64,000 nt of DNA, taken from positions 93,921 through 157,920 of the forward strand of contig NZ_JACJTD010000016.1 in NCBI RefSeq assembly GCF_014698505.1, in the 5' to 3' direction. The notes beneath the pieces are model-generated. The model was not told the origin of the DNA. It made no database searches and saw nothing but the letters and a program-made list of their open reading frames with translations. The position numbers were made by a program, and so were the translations under genes. Positions 45,835 through 55,170 of this stretch are shown piece after piece; the stretch's first letter is position 1; every line of letters starts with the position of its first letter. Origin of the DNA: Nostoc foliaceum FACHB-393 (lineage in GTDB: Bacteria; Cyanobacteriota; Cyanobacteriia; Cyanobacteriales; Nostocaceae).

Positions 45835-47550
45835 TTAGAAGTTGTAACCAAGTCCAAATAGTAGCCCTACATCAGTTTGATCCATAAAAGCAGCATTTAC
45901 AGCACCTGTCACCGTAAATCTGTTAGCTATAGGAATGTCTACACCACCAGTTAGCAGTAAGCCAAAATCAGTGTCGAGATTAGCTTCGATGGCTACGCCA
46001 GCACCCACATAAGGAGATATAGCGAACGTTTGTTCACCCACTGCACCTGCTGTGCGGGGAGAAAAATCTAAAGTCAAGGGAACCAAAAATATTGTATCGC
46101 CACCAAACAGCACCGATGGCCGCACTGATATGTTACGTGTCAGACCAATTTTGCTGATCACTGCAAAGTTGCCATCGCTCACAGCTGTATCATTACCGCT
46201 CAAACCAATATTACCAGCAACACCGATATAGCTAGGCCCACCAAGAGTGGTTCTACCTGGCGTAACATCAGGCGTTGTACCATTTGTGGTTCCTGTTGGT
46301 GGTTGATTTAACTGACTGATGTTAATATCAGGCGGGATCAGGACTTGGTTAATTGCATGGATAACACCATTGCTAGCTTGGACATCCGCCTGAATAACTC
46401 TGGCATTATTTACCGCGACTTGATTGTTAGCGCGATCAATTTGAATATTTACAGGGCTTTCTTCATAGGTTTTCAGTTCTCCAGCCGAGAGTTGACTAGC
46501 AGTTACTGCACCAGGAACCACATGATATCTCAAAATCTTAATCAATGCTTCTCTGTTCTCTGGTTGCTGCAACTGTTGTAGGGTAGCAGCAGGTAAAGCA
46601 GCAAATGCTTCATCGGTGGGAGCAAAAACTGTATAAGGGCCAGGCTGTTGCAAAATATCTGCTAAACCAGCTGTCTTTAATAAAGAAGTCAGAGTTGTCA
46701 AAGAAGTACTGGATGCAGCAAGAGAAACAATATCGCTACCTGTTTGGGTACCGCCAGTAGTTCCACCGACAATATATTGAGTAGCTGGAAGATTGCTAGC
46801 AATGGGTTGCACCCGTCCCTGTCTAGCCAAAGCTTGATATAAAAGTGCGGCAGCTTCAGCACGAGTCAGGGGCTGTTGCGGATTGAGTTGTTTTACATCT
46901 GGATAATTAACAACAATATTAGATTGTGTTGCTATTGTCACACTATTAACAGCATAGTTTGGGATAGCTGAAGCGTCGTTGTAGTAGGTGCTGAGGTCAG
47001 TGCTGGTTCCAGTGGTGCTAGCAGTTAAACCCAAACCATTCGTTAAAGCAACGATCGCCTGTACCTTGGGTATTTGTTGATTTGGCGAAAACACATTCCC
47101 AGGATAGCCTGCCAGAAATCCGGTTTCGTAGGCGTACTGAATTGCAGAAGCCGCCCAGTAGCCAGCAGGGACATCACTAAATCCGCCTGCGGTTAATTGC
47201 CGAACTCGGTTTTGGTTAGGGAAAGCTTTTTGAAGTAGGGCGGCAAACTCGGCACGAGTCACAGCTTGATTCGGCCGAAAGCTGCCATCAGGAAAGCCAG
47301 TAATCACGTTATTGTCAGCTAGGACTTGAATGAAGGGACGCGCCCAATAATCTGAGGAAACATCAGACAAGTTAACTGTTGAAGTAGGCGATGGTGTTGC
47401 AGATGGTGTTGCAGGTGATGGTGTCGTAGATGGAACAGTATTTTGAGATGAAGCTGGGGCAGAAATTACGATGGGGGTTATTGTAGCAGCTGTCATTCCC
47501 AGAACTAGTAAAGCAACCCTTGCTGATGACCAACGAAAGAAACTAAACAT
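45835..47550 (-). CDS. SLH x3 - fasciclin (FAS1) - outer-membrane barrel fusion
   Basis: 571 residues. Signal peptide (RVALLVLGMTAATITPIVIS) and a Pro/Thr/Ser linker. Three SLH units from about 60 to 245 (VNLSDVSSDYWARPFIQVLA, FSDVPAGYWAASAIQYAYET, TYYNDASAIPNYAVNSVTIA). One FAS1 domain at about 268-405 (GPYTVFAPTDEAFAALPAAT and ILRYHVVPGAV, NNARVIQADVQASNGVIHAI). The last 140 residues are amphipathic strands (GPSYIGVAGNIGLSGND, VGLLFGLGYNF) ending in Phe, as for an outer-membrane barrel. SLH binds the cell wall, FAS1 is adhesive and the barrel sits in the outer membrane, so the protein may tether the envelope layers. Whether the terminal part truly forms a barrel is inference. Confidence 0.8.
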   Translation of the reverse strand: MFSFFRWSSARVALLVLGMTAATITPIVISAPASSQNTVPSTTPSPATPSATPSPTSTVNLSDVSSDYWARPFIQVLADNNVITGFPDGSFRPNQAVTRAEFAALLQKAFPNQNRVRQLTAGGFSDVPAGYWAASAIQYAYETGFLAGYPGNVFSPNQQIPKVQAIVALTNGLGLTASTTGTSTDLSTYYNDASAIPNYAVNSVTIATQSNIVVNYPDVKQLNPQQPLTRAEAAALLYQALARQGRVQPIASNLPATQYIVGGTTGGTQTGSDIVSLAASSTSLTTLTSLLKTAGLADILQQPGPYTVFAPTDEAFAALPAATLQQLQQPENREALIKILRYHVVPGAVTASQLSAGELKTYEESPVNIQIDRANNQVAVNNARVIQADVQASNGVIHAINQVLIPPDINISQLNQPPTGTTNGTTPDVTPGRTTLGGPSYIGVAGNIGLSGNDTAVSDGNFAVISKIGLTRNISVRPSVLFGGDTIFLVPLTLDFSPRTAGAVGEQTFAISPYVGAGVAIEANLDTDFGLLLTGGVDIPIANRFTVTGAVNAAFMDQTDVGLLFGLGYNF

Positions 47551-48700
47551 AGAAATATCCTCTCTTCAAATTCTTGGATTGACTATTGGAAAATACTGGA
47601 TGCAACGTTAAGTGAATACAAATATCGAGATGATTGTTTGGTTTGCCTCGATATGGAAACCACAAATACAACCATTAACTCTGTAAAATTAAAATGTTGG
47701 ACATTATGAGTAGCTGCTCTGATATCTCATAACTCATATTTATCCAAATGCTCACCACACATATAAAACTCCTATTTGATTTTTAAAGAAACGCAGATAA
47801 CACTAATAAGCATAAGCAGGTGTATTGTAGTAACATGCTATGTTGCAAAAATAAAGATAGTTATTGCAAATATGCGGTTTTATCAGTTCTAAAATCGCAG
47901 CCAAGCAGTAAAAAAATTGGCTTTTAATAGCCGTCTCTTTATAATTGCCCAGGAGGGTTAACGCCGTCAAGCTCAATGCATCATCATATTGAGCAACATT
48001 TAAAAAATGAAATGTGTCTTGGCGATATACCTGATTATTAAGCTTTGATCCAAATAATACAACTAACTAATGGCTGGATTTCAAAGAAAGACTTTCACTC
48101 TTTAGATAGTTGTCTGTGATGGAAAATTTTAAAATACTAAACTGGAAATTAGCGATCGCAATCAAAAATTTGGGGCATGATTTCGTCAAGTTTTTTGCCT
48201 AGTGTTTATTTTTTTGCAAAAGACAATTTCATGAAAATGAAGCCACGGATAAACTAGGATTTTTGAAAGGTGGCTAATCTGTGTCAATCTTGCTCATAAC
48301 TCCTCTGGAGGTAGGGCAATAAATCCGCTTTTGACTCCACGCTAGAACACCAATTCAGTAATCCTGGAAGAACCTCTCCCCCAACCCCTCTCCGCATCGG
48401 AGAGGGGAATTTGGCTCCCCCTTCCCTGCTAGGGAAGGGGGCTGGGGGGTTAGGTTTTTGATTACTGAATCGATGCTCTAGGAGCTACGCATTGATAAGA
48501 AATACGAAATATAGCGCTTCTCGGTTGAGTCCAAGCCCCTTAAGAGCTAGCGTTGGGGAGTAAAATTCAAAGCTTCTCTCCTTTTAGGAGAGAGGTTTAG
48601 AGAGAGGTCAAAGTGTATTGCTTCCATTCGAGAACCGCTATATAGGTGATTTAAAAAACCATATCTGTCGTTCGCATTTTGAGCCAGTCAGAAGCATTAC
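47551..48700. other. Intergenic region with repeats, no gene
   Basis: No coding sequence is convincing. AT-rich 5' flank of the SLH-FAS1 gene, then MITE family B copy 2 (48342-48481) with a 'ccctccccaaccc'/'ggggctggggg' polypyrimidine/polypurine core, and further 'gagagaggtttagagagaggt' filler to 48620. Confidence 0.5.
48342..48481. mobile_element. MITE family B, copy 2
   Basis: CTAGAACACCAATTCAGTAA at the left and TTACTGAATCGATGCTCTAG at the right (48462-48481) are inverted repeats with a few mismatches; related to 24378-24508. Confidence 0.65.
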
Positions 48701-51700
48701 TTAGTCTTGACCCAGCAAATCTGCAATTGAGGTTAGTAATTCAGTTGGTTGTACTGGTTTAGCAAGGTGTTTCTGGAAACCAGCTGCTAAGACTCGATCG
48801 CGATCGCTTTCTCCAGCATAGGCGGTAAGAGCGATCGCAGGAATTTCCCCTCCCTCCTCCTTTGGCATTGCTCTGATGACCCTAATCAGGTTGTAGCCAT
48901 CCATCTCTGGCATTCCTAAATCACTGATTAATAGATTAGGTACAGTCTGGGCGATGAAAGCCAGCGCCTCTGTTGCCGATGCTGCAACAGTTGTCAGCGC
49001 TCCATTCTGTTGTAGCAAGAAGTGCAAAAACTCCCGTGTGTCAGCATCATCATCAACAATCAATATCCGTAGTCCGCTAAGAAGTGACGAGTTAAATTTC
49101 TCCCCCACTCCTCCACTCCCCTGCTCCACTGCTCCTCTGTTCCTCTGCTCCCTCGCTTCCCCACCCTCCTTCATCAGAGGCAGCCTAACAGTAAAAATTG
49201 CTCCCTGTCCAATTCCCGGACTATCTGCTGTTACAGCCCCACCATGCAACTCTACCAAGTGACGAACTATTGCCAATCCCAGTCCCAGACCACCAAATTT
49301 TCTGGTTGTGCTGCTATCGGCTTGGCGAAAATATTCAAATACGTGGGGTAGGAATTCAGGCGAAATACCTAGTCCTGTGTCTTTAACTTGAATCAGTGCT
49401 GAGTGGGAAGCCAATTCCCGACTCAATGATAGGCTGACTTCCACTGAACCATTCGGGGGAGTGAACTTGACAGCGTTCGAGAGTAAATTCCCCACAACTT
49501 GCTGTAAGCGATAATAATCGCCTAACACTTTGCCAACATTGGGGTCAAGCTGTATTTTTAACTGGATGGATTTGGTTTCTGCTGTTAACCGGACTGTTTC
49601 TGATGCAGCATCAATTACAGATACCAGGTTAACAACAGCAAAAGTCAGATTCAATTTACCGCGAATAATTCGGGAAACATCCAGCAACTCATCAATTAAT
49701 TGAATCTGCAATTGAGCATTTCTTTCAATGGTTTCTAAAGCACGATTTGTAGTAGCTTCATCAAATTTGCGACTTTTGAGTAGCGATGACCAACCAAGAA
49801 TCGGGTTAAGGGGCGATCGCAATTCATGGGAGAGAATAGCAAGAAACTCATCTTTGTTGCGGTTTGCCTGTTTGAGTTCCTCTGCTTGTTGTCTAAGTGC
49901 CTTTTCTAATTGCTTCCTGGGGGTTAGGTCAAGAATAAAACAGATCCAAGATGCCGGATCTCGCTCCACTAAAGCACCACCAATTAGTATGGGAATACGG
50001 GAACCATCCTTGCGGATGTATTCTTTTTCATAGGGTGTACATACCCCAACCGTTAAAAGTTGCTCTATCCCTTGCTCATCAAGAACATGATATTCAGGCG
50101 GGGTAATATTTTTTCTGCGTACTTGGCCCGCCAAGAGTTCCTCTCGGCTATAACCCACCATTTCTAAAAAAGCCTCGTTCGCCTCAGTAATGTAATTAGG
50201 AGTGGCGAACATAATGCCAATAATGTTGGAATCAACTAATCGTCTTAATTGAGTTTCGCGCTGGCGCAAATTATTTTCTGCCTGTTTGCGCTGGGTAATA
50301 TCCTGGGCAGTACCCATCAAGCGTACTGCATTACCCTCGGCATCGTAAAAGACACGACCTTTAGCAGCAATCCAATGAATGCTACCATCAGACCAAACGC
50401 TGCGGTATTCTATGTCACACTCAACCTTTTCTTCAAAAGAGCGAGCGATCGCTTCATGGATGCGTTGACGATCTTCTGGATGTATACAGTTGAGGAAAAT
50501 CTCATAGCCCATTTCAGCTTCTGGGGACAGTCCAAACAACTGCTTACATTTCTCTGTCCAAATTAACTCCTTGGTGGACATATTCCAAAACCACATACCC
50601 AGTTCCGCAGCGGTAGTGGCCAACCGAATCCGTTCTTCACTCTCGCGCAGGTTTGTTTCAATTTGTTGGCGTTCGTGCAGCGCAGCTTGCTGTTCAGTAA
50701 TATCATTACTAGCACCAACTACCCTAATTACCTGACCATTTGCATCCCTGACAGCAAACCCCTGGTCTTGTACCCACAAATAGCGACCATCCTTGTGACG
50801 AATTCGATACTCGATGCTATAACGGTTTCCAGCAAGCATACTAGCCATGAACTGGTCATTAACTATTTGTTGGTCATCGGGATGGATGCGTTCTTGCCAC
50901 CATTCGGAGGTGGGTTCAGCTTCTTGTTGTGTGTAGCCAAAAACCTGGGTTAAACCCTGAGTTCTCTCCACCGTATTTGTATGAACATCCCAGTCGTAAA
51001 TTAGGCAATTAACCGCCGCTGCTGCTAGCTCAAATCTTTCGTTACTTTGCCGCAGGGAAATTTCTATGTGTCGTCGCTCTGTAATATCAAAAGCGGTTCC
51101 CAAAAGATATTGCGGTAATCCCTCAGCAGTTCTGCTGTATAAAGTGTCATAGCTACAAAACCAGCGCCACTCTCCATTAGCGTGTCGAATTCGGTATTCA
51201 AAGCTGATGACTTCGCCCTGAGGAGCAGAATTAAATTTTTCAAAATAGCTAGGGAGTCTAGCCAAATCTTCAGGGTGTAGAAGTTGGGTAAATAACTCCT
51301 TTCCCATTGCCTGGATTTCTGCTGGTGTGTAGCCCCAACCTTGAGTAATCTGGTAATTAACGTAAGAATTTCGTTGCTCAATTAGGTCATAAATATAAAG
51401 TATCCCCGGAAGAGTGCCAGCAATTTGTTGAAGCAGAAGTTGACTATCCCACGCTGGCTTAAATTCATCTGTATCAACTAGTTGAGTATTTTGAGCATAG
51501 CTAGAGTTTTCCTCAAGCTGCGCGTGCTTAGATTCTGTAATATCCGAAAAATTTGTAACGATCGCGTAGGGAGTGCTTTCTCCAGCTTGGAATAGAGGTT
51601 GTGAAGACAACAATAGCCAGACTAGTTCACCATTTGGCTTATAAAAGCCACACACTACATTCAAGCAAGGTTTACCTGTTTTGCAGGCAACGATCGCTGG

Positions 51701-51958
51701 GTGAGTCTCACTGGGCAAAGGAGAACCATCTTCATGAATAAATTGCCACTTGGAATTGAGCAAATTTTGCCCTACAAGCTGTTCTGCGGTCAGTCCCAGA
51801 ATGCGAGCGCAAGTTGCACTGCAAGCCTGGATAGTGCCATCAGCTAACTGAAGCACCATTCCCTCTTCTACCAGCGAATAATTTGCTTTGTTACTAACTT
51901 GCCGATTCAGCAGCTTCTCATTAGCCAGCTGGTTTTGGGACTTTTCCGCGTCTGGCAT
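48701..51958 (-). CDS. Multi-PAS hybrid histidine kinase with receiver domain
   Basis: 1085 residues, no membrane segment seen. Five PAS/PAC units cover about 26-690 (DGTIQACSATCARILGLTAE; YRIRHANGEWRWFCSYDTLY; YRIRHKDGRYLWVQDQGFAV; DGSIHWIAAKGRVFYDAEGN; YIRKDGSRIPILIGGALVER). The dimerisation domain has FLAILSHELRSPLNPILGWS (phospho-His), followed by the ATPase with N box QQVVGNLLSNAVKFTPPNGS and G boxes IQVKDTGLGIS and FGGLGLGLAIVRHLVELHGG. A receiver ends the protein (ILIVDDDADTREFLHFLLQQ, LISDLGMPEMDGYNLIRVIR). The kinase-receiver linker is low-complexity Glu/Gln/Arg/Gly (REQRNRGAVEQGSGGVGE) from a GA-rich repeat. Cytosolic sensor; the signal is unknown. Confidence 0.95.
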   Translation of the reverse strand: MPDAEKSQNQLANEKLLNRQVSNKANYSLVEEGMVLQLADGTIQACSATCARILGLTAEQLVGQNLLNSKWQFIHEDGSPLPSETHPAIVACKTGKPCLNVVCGFYKPNGELVWLLLSSQPLFQAGESTPYAIVTNFSDITESKHAQLEENSSYAQNTQLVDTDEFKPAWDSQLLLQQIAGTLPGILYIYDLIEQRNSYVNYQITQGWGYTPAEIQAMGKELFTQLLHPEDLARLPSYFEKFNSAPQGEVISFEYRIRHANGEWRWFCSYDTLYSRTAEGLPQYLLGTAFDITERRHIEISLRQSNERFELAAAAVNCLIYDWDVHTNTVERTQGLTQVFGYTQQEAEPTSEWWQERIHPDDQQIVNDQFMASMLAGNRYSIEYRIRHKDGRYLWVQDQGFAVRDANGQVIRVVGASNDITEQQAALHERQQIETNLRESEERIRLATTAAELGMWFWNMSTKELIWTEKCKQLFGLSPEAEMGYEIFLNCIHPEDRQRIHEAIARSFEEKVECDIEYRSVWSDGSIHWIAAKGRVFYDAEGNAVRLMGTAQDITQRKQAENNLRQRETQLRRLVDSNIIGIMFATPNYITEANEAFLEMVGYSREELLAGQVRRKNITPPEYHVLDEQGIEQLLTVGVCTPYEKEYIRKDGSRIPILIGGALVERDPASWICFILDLTPRKQLEKALRQQAEELKQANRNKDEFLAILSHELRSPLNPILGWSSLLKSRKFDEATTNRALETIERNAQLQIQLIDELLDVSRIIRGKLNLTFAVVNLVSVIDAASETVRLTAETKSIQLKIQLDPNVGKVLGDYYRLQQVVGNLLSNAVKFTPPNGSVEVSLSLSRELASHSALIQVKDTGLGISPEFLPHVFEYFRQADSSTTRKFGGLGLGLAIVRHLVELHGGAVTADSPGIGQGAIFTVRLPLMKEGGEAREQRNRGAVEQGSGGVGEKFNSSLLSGLRILIVDDDADTREFLHFLLQQNGALTTVAASATEALAFIAQTVPNLLISDLGMPEMDGYNLIRVIRAMPKEEGGEIPAIALTAYAGESDRDRVLAAGFQKHLAKPVQPTELLTSIADLLGQD

Positions 51959-52169
51959 TCTAAAAAGATAAATAAATTTAAATAAGATTCAGCGGCTCAT
52001 ACTTACATAAATTTTAGGGCAATTTCTTCCAACTTTAGGCTGAATATAGTTGATTAGCGAATTGGCATTATGGCTGGGGACTTAAGGTGTTTCAGTTAAT
52101 CTAGTTTTAGAGTATCTGAACTGTACAAAAGTTGATTATGTGGATGCAACCTTTACAGGAGATGAGATC

Positions 52170-52595
52170 GTGAGTAATTTGGGTAAGAAAAGATTGGAAG
52201 CTGTTTTAGCGATCGCTACTTACTCTATTGGTAACGCTACTGCTTCAGCTGCACCAACCCCTGGCGGAGAAATTTCCAAACAAATTGTGTTAACTGCGTC
52301 TGATGTGGCTATGTACACCACTATCTGGAAAATCTATTTTCAAGAAGATTTATCCAATCAAGGAGTTTTAGATATGTTGGCAGAGTTGGGTTTAGTCACC
52401 CTTGCTGCCACTGGAACTGCTTATATTGTTGGCAAAATCACTACAGCGATCGCCTGTGAGATCACAGACTGGCTAGGCCCGGTGGGATGGGTTGTTGCAG
52501 CAGCAATTGCTACTTCTATCACTGGTTTATTTACTGCTACATGGGCACTCTATTGCGATCGCGTTTATTCTCAAAGAAAACCTCAACCAATTTAA
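52170..52595 (+). CDS. Small membrane protein of unknown function
   Basis: 141 residues from GTG 52170, preceded by AGGAGAT with good spacing; an upstream GTG at 52140 has none. Hydrophobic stretches at about 70-95 (GVLDMLAELGLVTLAATGTA) and 105-130 (GPVGWVVAAAIATSITGLFT) and small-residue-rich helices suggest membrane insertion. I do not recognise a family. It is divergent from the kinase gene and convergent with NupC. Confidence 0.6.
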   Translation: MSNLGKKRLEAVLAIATYSIGNATASAAPTPGGEISKQIVLTASDVAMYTTIWKIYFQEDLSNQGVLDMLAELGLVTLAATGTAYIVGKITTAIACEITDWLGPVGWVVAAAIATSITGLFTATWALYCDRVYSQRKPQPI

Positions 52596-52750
52596 CTTTA
52601 AGCTGTTAAGCATTTAATTTGCACATTGAGATCGCAAGGGGGCAGGGAGCAAGGGAGAGGATTTGCAGCTTTTATTACCATGAAAATGATGCAATTTAAA
52701 TGTCGATTAGCTTACTTCAGCAAAAGTTGCTGTCCAGATCCCCGATTTCT

Positions 52751-53959
52751 TCAAATCAACACCCCAGCAATACAAGCGGTGATAAAACCCGCTAACAATC
52801 CGCCAATCATTGACCTTACACCCATGCGAGCTAAATCATGCTGGCGATGAGGTGCTATCCCAGCAATGCCGCCAATGGTAATTCCTATTGAACCTATATT
52901 TGCAAAATTACATAAGGCATAGGTCGCAATAATTACTGCACGTTGGGAAATTTTACCGCTTTCGATTAGTGCCTTTAAATCCAAAAAAGCAATAAAGTCA
53001 TTCAAAATTGTCTTTGTACCTAATAAAGCTCCAACTTGCCGACAATCAGCCCAAGGTACGCCCATCAGCCACGCCACGGGAGCCATAACAAAAGACAAAA
53101 TCCACTGTAATGACAGTTGCTGTAAGCCCACAAATGCCCCCAACCATCCCAGCAGTGCATTGAGAGCAGCTAATAATCCCAAAAAGGCAATAATCATCAC
53201 CCCAACATTAACTGCTAGCTTCACGCCGTCAATTGCTCCGGTAGTAGCAGCATCAATTACATTTACATAATTGGTTTTTAGATCCACTTTTGCTTTACCA
53301 GCCGTCTCTGATATTTCTGTTTCTGGATACAATAATTTTGATACCACCAACGATGTGGGAGCAGTCATAAAAAAAGCAGCAATCAGGTGTTCTGCGGGTA
53401 TCCCAAAGGAAAGATATGCCCCTAGAACTCCACCCGCAATTGTGGCAAAACCACCCGTCATCAAGGCATGAAGTTCGGATTGCGTCATCTTCGCTATATA
53501 TGGTTTAACCATCAGCGCCGACTCTGTTGGCCCCAAAAAGATGTTACCTGCACAGGATAAAGATTCAGAACCCGATGTTTTCATTGTCTTCATCATTACC
53601 CACGCCATCACGTTTACAACTCGCTGTAAAATGCCGTAGTAATACAAGACGCTGACGAAGGCAGAAAAAAAGATAATTGTCGGCAGCACTTGGAAGGCAA
53701 AGAAATGATCCTTAAAATTTTCTCCAAAGACAAATTTTGCACCCACATCAGAAAATGCTAAAAATTGGCTGATAAAATCTCCTAGGGATTTAAACACATT
53801 GAAACCCCAAGGAGTTTTAAGAATCACCAGCGCAAACACAAATTCCAACCCCAAGCCCCACGCCACTAAGCGCCAACGCACTGCTTGACGATTAACAGAG
53901 AAGGCGTAAGATATACCAATAAAAACTAAAATTCCCAATGCAGAAATGGCACGTTCCAT
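52751..53959 (-). CDS. Concentrative nucleoside transporter (NupC/CNT family)
   Basis: 402 residues from ATG 53959 (MERAISALGILVFIG) with GGGAG upstream; the ATG at 53998 adds an unconserved leader. About ten hydrophobic segments. The CNT signatures are present: SCAGNIFLGPTESALMVKPY, GGFATIAGGVLGAYLSFGIP, PVAWLMGVPWADCRQVGALL and the end block YALCNFANIGSIGITIGGIA. Na+ or H+ coupled nucleoside uptake. It may feed the amidohydrolase/cysteine hydrolase pair 5-7 kb downstream, which is inference. Confidence 0.94.
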   Translation of the reverse strand: MERAISALGILVFIGISYAFSVNRQAVRWRLVAWGLGLEFVFALVILKTPWGFNVFKSLGDFISQFLAFSDVGAKFVFGENFKDHFFAFQVLPTIIFFSAFVSVLYYYGILQRVVNVMAWVMMKTMKTSGSESLSCAGNIFLGPTESALMVKPYIAKMTQSELHALMTGGFATIAGGVLGAYLSFGIPAEHLIAAFFMTAPTSLVVSKLLYPETEISETAGKAKVDLKTNYVNVIDAATTGAIDGVKLAVNVGVMIIAFLGLLAALNALLGWLGAFVGLQQLSLQWILSFVMAPVAWLMGVPWADCRQVGALLGTKTILNDFIAFLDLKALIESGKISQRAVIIATYALCNFANIGSIGITIGGIAGIAPHRQHDLARMGVRSMIGGLLAGFITACIAGVLI

Positions 53960-54062
53960 AATGACTCCCGGAAATGTATCGCTAAGGCACATGGTCACAG
54001 AGCATACACAAAAATCCGCGTGTTTTTATGGTTTTGTAGTCAATTACTAGAGTTTTGATGGT

Positions 54063-54179
54063 GTAAAGAAGGATTTAGCGATCGCACACCAAATTATTGT
54101 AGAAAAACATGGCGGCACTCTGGAAGTTAATTCTGTACAGGGAGAGGGTACAGAGTTTGTAATTCAAATTCCGATTTAA
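54063..54179 (+). pseudogene. C-terminal scrap of a histidine kinase ATPase domain
   Basis: 39 codons, VKKDLAIAHQIIVEKHGGTL and EVNSVQGEGTEFVIQIPI then a stop, the last part of a HATPase_c domain. The rest of the gene is missing. It ends 3 bp before the end of the convergent gene at 54182. Confidence 0.7.
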
Positions 54180-54181
54180 AA

Positions 54182-55039
54182 TTATCCCTCCTGGCGCGGG
54201 TAGCCAAAGCTGAGATGGCTGCCAATAAGTGTGTAGAAGTCATTTGGCGCGTGTGCAGCACCCCCTGCACAACCCGGAACCTTACACTTATCGCTAACAA
54301 TTTGGGCGACTTTGTAAAGCTTGGTAGTGTGTGGTGCCATGTCCCATCCTTCGCCACCATAGCTGCTTGTGGTTTTTTCAATATTATGCAAAACAATCAC
54401 TTCCAGCCGCCAACCATTGATTTTGCACTCGCCCAAGCGATAAATTTTAGATAATGCCGGATCTGATAAAGCTAGACGTAATTCTCTTTCTATTTGCGTG
54501 AAATCAGGCTTTTCTGGCTTCATCTGCAAGTAAGCAAGCAGTTCTGCGGCTGATGTGCCAGTTCTAAAAAACACTGGTGCATAACCGTCTCCTCCAGAAA
54601 CGACTCTCCAATCAACTAAGGTGAGTTGTGGTGATTGCGCCAGCGCCACAATCAGTGAAGTGTCAGCTTGGTTATCTGTGCCAGTTATGCCACCATAACC
54701 AGACTCAATGCCAAAATTGCGATCGCAAACACCAATAATTTGCCAGACATAGTGTGCAACAGTAACTATAGGTTCATCTCTTTGTATACCCGACATAACT
54801 TCAGCATAGTTGCTCTGGTCAACATACAAATCGTAAGAACCTGGAGTATTGGAGTTTCCACATGGTGCATTGATTAATTTGCCAACAAAGTGGCAGTGTT
54901 TAAAGCCAGACAGTGGATGCTGGCGCACCATAGCAGTAAGGCGTTCAGCATCAGACGGAGCAAAAGTGGCACTGAAGTAGTAATGAGGGCCTTGGCCGCA
55001 CTCTTTGATTTCCCAGAACCAATCCTGAAATGTACTCAT
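54182..55039 (-). CDS. Unknown protein next to the caspase-EAL gene
   Basis: 285 residues, no family recognised. It starts MSTFQDWFWEIKECGQGPHY and has mixed alpha/beta composition, with a Cys-rich end (SDKCKVPGCAGGAAHAPNDF) and an early Cys pair (KHCHFVGKLINAPCGNSN). No membrane segment or signal peptide. No cofactor motif stands out. It follows the caspase-EAL gene on the same strand with a 131 bp gap, so co-transcription is possible but a separate promoter is too. Confidence 0.75.
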   Translation of the reverse strand: MSTFQDWFWEIKECGQGPHYYFSATFAPSDAERLTAMVRQHPLSGFKHCHFVGKLINAPCGNSNTPGSYDLYVDQSNYAEVMSGIQRDEPIVTVAHYVWQIIGVCDRNFGIESGYGGITGTDNQADTSLIVALAQSPQLTLVDWRVVSGGDGYAPVFFRTGTSAAELLAYLQMKPEKPDFTQIERELRLALSDPALSKIYRLGECKINGWRLEVIVLHNIEKTTSSYGGEGWDMAPHTTKLYKVAQIVSDKCKVPGCAGGAAHAPNDFYTLIGSHLSFGYPRQEG

Positions 55040-55170
55040 CTATAAAGGCACACACAACGAAATAAGACCAAGATAACTGGTGGCAGATAACATTAAACAC
55101 CCAGGATATAACCTCTAGGCGATCGGGTTCTGTTTCTCCATATTGGCTCTACAAGCAGCACTTCTCAGAA

